Assembly (NCBI RefSeq): GCF_964204865.1
Contig: NC_135258.1
Location: 11,647,001 to 11,711,000, forward strand
Length of the DNA stretch: 64,000 nt
Direction of reading: 5' to 3'
Origin: Styela clava
Taxonomy: Eukaryota; Chordata; Ascidiacea; Stolidobranchia; Styelidae
This document shows, piece by piece, positions 61,004 to 64,000 of the stretch. The notes under the pieces are model-generated. The model was not told the DNA's origin and made no database searches. It saw nothing but the letters and a program-made list of their open reading frames with translations. The position numbers and the translations under genes were made by a program. Each line of letters begins with the position of its first letter. Position 1 is the stretch's first letter.

Positions 61004-62473
61004 CTACATTGAGCCATAAAAGTATGAAACCAAAGCTCCAAATGCAGCCAGCAAGAATAACTTGAGAACAAACTTCACTGCAGCAGGAACTGGACCTTTT
61101 TTGAATCCTACAAAACCAAGAATTGAATGCTGCCAATCAGTATAGGGTGGGTATCGCAATCTGTTAATCATTTCTGGTGTTCCACATTCATAATAGGAAC
61201 GTTGATGACAAAATGAATCGAATGAAAATTTACCATGATACATTCCCATCCCGCTACCACCAACACCTCCAAAAGGTAATTCAACCTCATTATGCTGCAT
61301 CAAAAGTTCATTTACCGTCACTCCTCCACTTGAAGTTTCAGCGATAATTTTATCTATCACACGTCGATCTCTGGCGAAGATTGACATCTGCAGAGATTTT
61401 TCTTCGTTGTTTATTACTCTGATGGCATCATCAACGTTTTCCACCGTAAAAATAGGTAAAATGGGACCAAAAATTTCTTCCTTGCGAATTGGAGCATCCT
61501 CTTTTATATTTGTTACTATTGTTGGAGAAATGTATTTTTCCTTTTCATCTACGACTCCGCCATAAACAACATCAACACCTTCTAGAAGCCCTTCAAGGCG
61601 TTTTACATGTCGTTCATTGACAATTCGACAAAAGCTTGATGATTTCCGAGGATCTTCCCCAAAATACTCCTCAATGAATTGTTTCAACTTCTGAATTAGT
61701 GGTCTTACCATATGCTGTTCGCATAGAATATAGTCAGGAGCTACACAAATCTGACCACAATTCGTCCACTTTCCCCAAGCAATTCGACGAGCAGCAGATT
61801 CGAGATCGCAACTCTTGTCAACAACACAGGGATTTTTTCCTCCAAGTTCGAGAATAACAGGCGTCAAGGTTTTTGCGGCGGCTTGCATAACTAATTTGCC
61901 TACATGGCATCCACCTGTATAAAAAATCAAGTCAAACTTATGATTGTTGACCAGATCACTAGATTCCTTCGGTCCAGCCATGACTACTTTATAACAATCA
62001 GGATCCAGGTATAAGGGAATTAATTTATGCAATAAACTTGCAGTTGCAGAAGTTAGTTCAGACGGCTTCAAGAGGATACAATTTCCTGCAGCGATTGCAC
62101 CAGCCATGGGCTGCAAAGACAATAGCAAAGGATAATTCCAAGCCCCTATGATTAAACACACACCCAGAGGCTCTTTCCTTATATGCACTGTATTCAAAAT
62201 AGCCAATAAGCTTTTAGAACATTTTTGAGGTTTGACCTGTTCATCTATACACCCTAACATTCGAACAATCTCATTATGAATCCCCATTATTTCCATTATA
62301 TCAGTTTCCGCTGGATTTTTGTGAAGATCTTGATACACAGCATCACAGAGTTCTTTCTTAGCTTCTCGTAACATTCTCAGAAGAGCCAACAGTTGAGTCT
62401 TTCTCCATCCTGCTGACCTGGTCTTCCCAGATTTAAAATTATCCTTGAGAGTTTTGACTTCATTTGCAAACAT
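61004..62473 (-). CDS. class-3 (fatty) aldehyde dehydrogenase with C-terminal membrane anchor, intronless, 489 aa
   Basis: Oxidises medium- and long-chain fatty aldehydes to acids with NAD(P)+, by similarity to ALDH3A2/ALDH3B. Catalytic Cys239 lies in WGKWTNCGQICVAPDY and the general base Glu209 in LELGGKNP. GAWNYP contains the oxyanion Asn113. EEIFGPILPI and LPFGGVGGSGMGMYHGK are family signatures. The cofactor-loop motif usually FTGS is YTGG here. Residues about 464-485 are hydrophobic, like the tail anchor that holds ALDH3A2 on the endoplasmic reticulum. Length fits the family (about 485). The whole gene is one exon, whereas vertebrate ALDH3 genes have many introns. That suggests a retroposed copy or lineage-specific intron loss. 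The start MFANEVKTLK aligns with the usual family start. Which vertebrate paralog it corresponds to cannot be settled from sequence reading. Confidence 0.93.
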   Translation of the reverse strand: MFANEVKTLKDNFKSGKTRSAGWRKTQLLALLRMLREAKKELCDAVYQDLHKNPAETDIMEIMGIHNEIVRMLGCIDEQVKPQKCSKSLLAILNTVHIRKEPLGVCLIIGAWNYPLLLSLQPMAGAIAAGNCILLKPSELTSATASLLHKLIPLYLDPDCYKVVMAGPKESSDLVNNHKFDLIFYTGGCHVGKLVMQAAAKTLTPVILELGGKNPCVVDKSCDLESAARRIAWGKWTNCGQICVAPDYILCEQHMVRPLIQKLKQFIEEYFGEDPRKSSSFCRIVNERHVKRLEGLLEGVDVVYGGVVDEKEKYISPTIVTNIKEDAPIRKEEIFGPILPIFTVENVDDAIRVINNEEKSLQMSIFARDRRVIDKIIAETSSGGVTVNELLMQHNEVELPFGGVGGSGMGMYHGKFSFDSFCHQRSYYECGTPEMINRLRYPPYTDWQHSILGFVGFKKGPVPAAVKFVLKLFLLAAFGALVSYFYGSM

Positions 62474-62936
62474 CCTTGATTCTTGATATCACCTATGTCA
62501 CTAGATATTAAGCTACCAGCAATGAATAAATATGAATTAAAAAAAGTTTTCCAGACTTTTTGATTTGAGGTCATAAAGACAGGAATAGCATATCAGCATG
62601 TTGCTATGTAATATGCAAGTCAGCAAGTGAAATATCTATCTATGGAACAATATACAGATTTTGTTTGGCTGTCAGTTATTCCTCAATTCTCTCTGATCCA
62701 AAACGACTAAGTTGCTATTCCAAATATATTCATGTATTCTGAAAGCAATGCTAAGCGTTAGGAATGATCACGCCACCACACCTCTGATTACCCTGCGTAG
62801 GTTCACAGCAAGTGTGAAAGGACTGCTAGAATTGCTGACTTAACCTGGTGTCCCGGTTACGGCTCCCATCATCATCAAAGTCTGTTTACTGCTAATTAAG
62901 TGTTTGTTGTATGAAAGAATCTCCACGATGTGGAGA
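62474..62936. other. spacer between ALDH and the U2 array
   Basis: Contains the left part of the first U2 repeat unit, with a SINE remnant from about 62751. No coding exon seen. Confidence 0.4.
62751..62870 (+). repeat. tRNA-SINE remnant in the first U2 spacer
   Basis: The plus-strand string gctaagcgttaggaatgatc, then cacctctgattaccctgcgt and aggttcacagc, matches the head of the 5985-6331 SINE family, with the B box damaged. The second unit carries the same remnant at 63428-63560. Confidence 0.6.
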
Positions 62937-63124
62937 GTGGGCCGAACCTGAAGGTACTGCAATACCAGGACAACCCGTGGGAGTGGTGTGGCAAGCCACA
63001 AAACCAAACCCTGAGGCACAAAAATCAAATTAATACAAGAGTGGGGGAGTACCCCACATTTCAGGTATTAATCTGAAAAGAACAGATACTACACTTGATC
63101 TTAGCCAAAAGGCCGAGAAGCGAT
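62937..63124 (-). ncRNA. RNU2: U2 spliceosomal RNA, copy 1
   Basis: Core RNA of the U2 snRNP, which pairs with the intron branch point. The minus strand starts at 63124 with ATCGCTTCTCGGCCTTTTGG, identical to the conserved U2 5' end. It continues with the branch-point recognition sequence GTGTAGTA, stem IIa (TTTCAG...CTGAAA), an Sm-site-like GATTTTTG and the terminal stem around CCTGGTATTGCAGTACC. The 3' end is set at 188 nt by comparison with the family (ends GGCCCAC). Relative to copy 2 it has three substitutions in the 3' half; one, CCTTCAGG for CCTCCAGG, falls in the terminal stem. Confidence 0.93.
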
Positions 63125-63173
63125 ACCAACTGCTCCTCAGGCCCCCATGCTATTTGACTAACTATTCTTACAG

Positions 63174-63198
63174 TTATGGTGGCTGTAACAAAACCACC
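63174..63198 (-). promoter_or_regulatory. candidate proximal sequence element of U2 copy 1
   Basis: A 25-base block (plus strand ttatggtggctgtaac, then aaaaccacc) lies 50-74 bases upstream of the U2 start. It is identical in sequence and distance at copy 2, although the bases between it and the gene differ. That is the position of the snRNA promoter element PSE. Confidence 0.55.
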
Positions 63199-63427
63199 AA
63201 ACTGATCTTTTTTCATTGTGGTAAAAATACTACAGCATTTCTGTCCGGTGAGGCATTCTATTCTATACTTTGAAAACAATGTTATTATTGTTATTGCAAG
63301 TGTAATATCTAGCCTATCTATGGAACAGTATACAGATCTTGTTTGGCTGTCAGTTATTCCTCAATTCTCTCTGATCCAAAAAGACTAAGTTGCTATTCCA
63401 AATATATTCATGTATTCTGAAAGCAAT

Positions 63428-63560
63428 TCTAAGCATTAGGAATGATCACGCCACCACACCTCTGATTACCCTGCGTAGGTTCGCAAGTCGGAATCCTATG
63501 CAAGGATAATCAAGTGCGAAAGGACTGCTGGACTGCCTAACTGATGTCCGGTTATGGCTT
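63428..63560 (+). repeat. tRNA-SINE remnant in the second U2 spacer
   Basis: Counterpart of 62751-62870 with a better preserved B-box region (gtaggttcgcaag and ggaatcctatgc). Its presence in both spacers places the insertion before the duplication. Confidence 0.6.
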
Positions 63561-63633
63561 CCACCGTCATCACAGCCCTTTTTTACTGTTAATTAACTAT
63601 TTATTGTATGAAAGAATCTCCACGATGTGGAGA

Positions 63634-63821
63634 GTGGGCCGAACCTGGAGGTACTGCAATACCAGGACAACCCGTGGGAGTGGTGTGGCAAGCCACAAAG
63701 CCAAACCCTGAGGTACAAAAATCAAATTAATACAAGAGTGGGGGAGTACCCCACATTTCAGGTATTAATCTGAAAAGAACAGATACTACACTTGATCTTA
63801 GCCAAAAGGCCGAGAAGCGAT
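63634..63821 (-). ncRNA. RNU2: U2 spliceosomal RNA, copy 2
   Basis: Same 188-nt gene as at 62937-63124, with the 5' end at 63821. It has the canonical CCTCCAGG in the terminal stem, so this copy looks the more typical of the two. Confidence 0.93.
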
Positions 63822-63870
63822 ACCAATTGCTCTCAGGCCCCCACTCTATTTGACTGAACTAATCTTAAAG

Positions 63871-63895
63871 TTATGGTGGCTGTAACAAAACCACC
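63871..63895 (-). promoter_or_regulatory. candidate proximal sequence element of U2 copy 2
   Basis: Same 25-base block at the same -50 to -74 position as for copy 1. Confidence 0.55.
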
Positions 63896-64000
63896 AAAAT
63901 GAACTTTTTTCATTGTGGTAAAAATACTACAGCATTTCTGTCCGGTGAGGCATTCTATTCTATACTTTGAAAACAATGTTATAATTGTTTTCATAACATC

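Larger units (their letters stand above)
62625..64000 (-). repeat. tandem repeat of a ~0.7 kb U2 gene unit, continuing off the right end
   Basis: The string ctatctatggaaca.tatacag begins both units (near 62636 and 63314). The U2 5' ends are 697 bases apart. Spacer, SINE remnant, U2 gene and upstream element are duplicated in the same order with few differences and one spacer length change. The window ends inside the second unit's upstream region, so more units may follow. Confidence 0.8.

Noticed and set aside
62840-63279. Open frames at 62840-63028 and 63061-63279
   Set aside because: They lie within the U2 snRNA gene and its flank; U2 explains the conservation.
1-64000. Bacterial-style features (Shine-Dalgarno sites, CRISPR arrays, phage attachment sites)
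   Set aside because: Introns, snRNA genes and poly(A) signals show that this is animal nuclear DNA, and no such arrays are present.

Overview
The window is an AT-rich animal (metazoan) nuclear sequence with many short introns. The best guess is an ascidian tunicate. Three things point that way: a full-length reelin gene of deuterostome type, an apparent two-gene operon with an intergenic gap of only 19 bases, and several AG acceptor sites just upstream of start codons, as expected with spliced-leader trans-splicing. The species assignment is inference; no spliced-leader gene was seen.

Left part (1-11.2 kb, gene-poor). Two paralogous first exons encoding signal-peptide-like starts lie on the minus strand at 167-213 and 2853-2899. 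The second belongs to a small gene (1544-2899) whose exons join in phase but carry an in-frame amber codon. Between 3.4 and 9.4 kb there is mostly repeat-derived DNA: hAT-like remnants, a tRNA-derived SINE with a perfect 8-bp target duplication, and a snap-back MITE. An intronless seven-transmembrane receptor-like gene follows on the plus strand (9713-11077).

Centre (12.0-48.1 kb). One gene on the minus strand: reelin. I placed 67 coding exons with GT/AG borders and continuous phase, giving 10,833 nt and 3,610 residues: signal peptide, reeler domain, an extra subrepeat, eight reelin repeats each with an EGF module, and a C-terminal tail unlike the basic vertebrate one. Its introns carry SINEs, MITEs and a hAT-like element.

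Right part (48.1-64 kb). After a gene-free stretch with another hAT-like element come, all on the minus strand, ORC5 (9 exons, 459 aa) and, immediately upstream, SNAPIN (3 exons, 144 aa). These two look like one dicistronic transcription unit. Next is an intronless class-3 (fatty) aldehyde dehydrogenase with a C-terminal membrane anchor. Last are two tandem U2 snRNA genes with matching upstream elements, probably the edge of a longer array running off the right end.

The genes do not form one pathway. ORC5 and SNAPIN are housekeeping genes that share a transcript. Reelin is a developmental signalling protein. U2 is part of the spliceosome.
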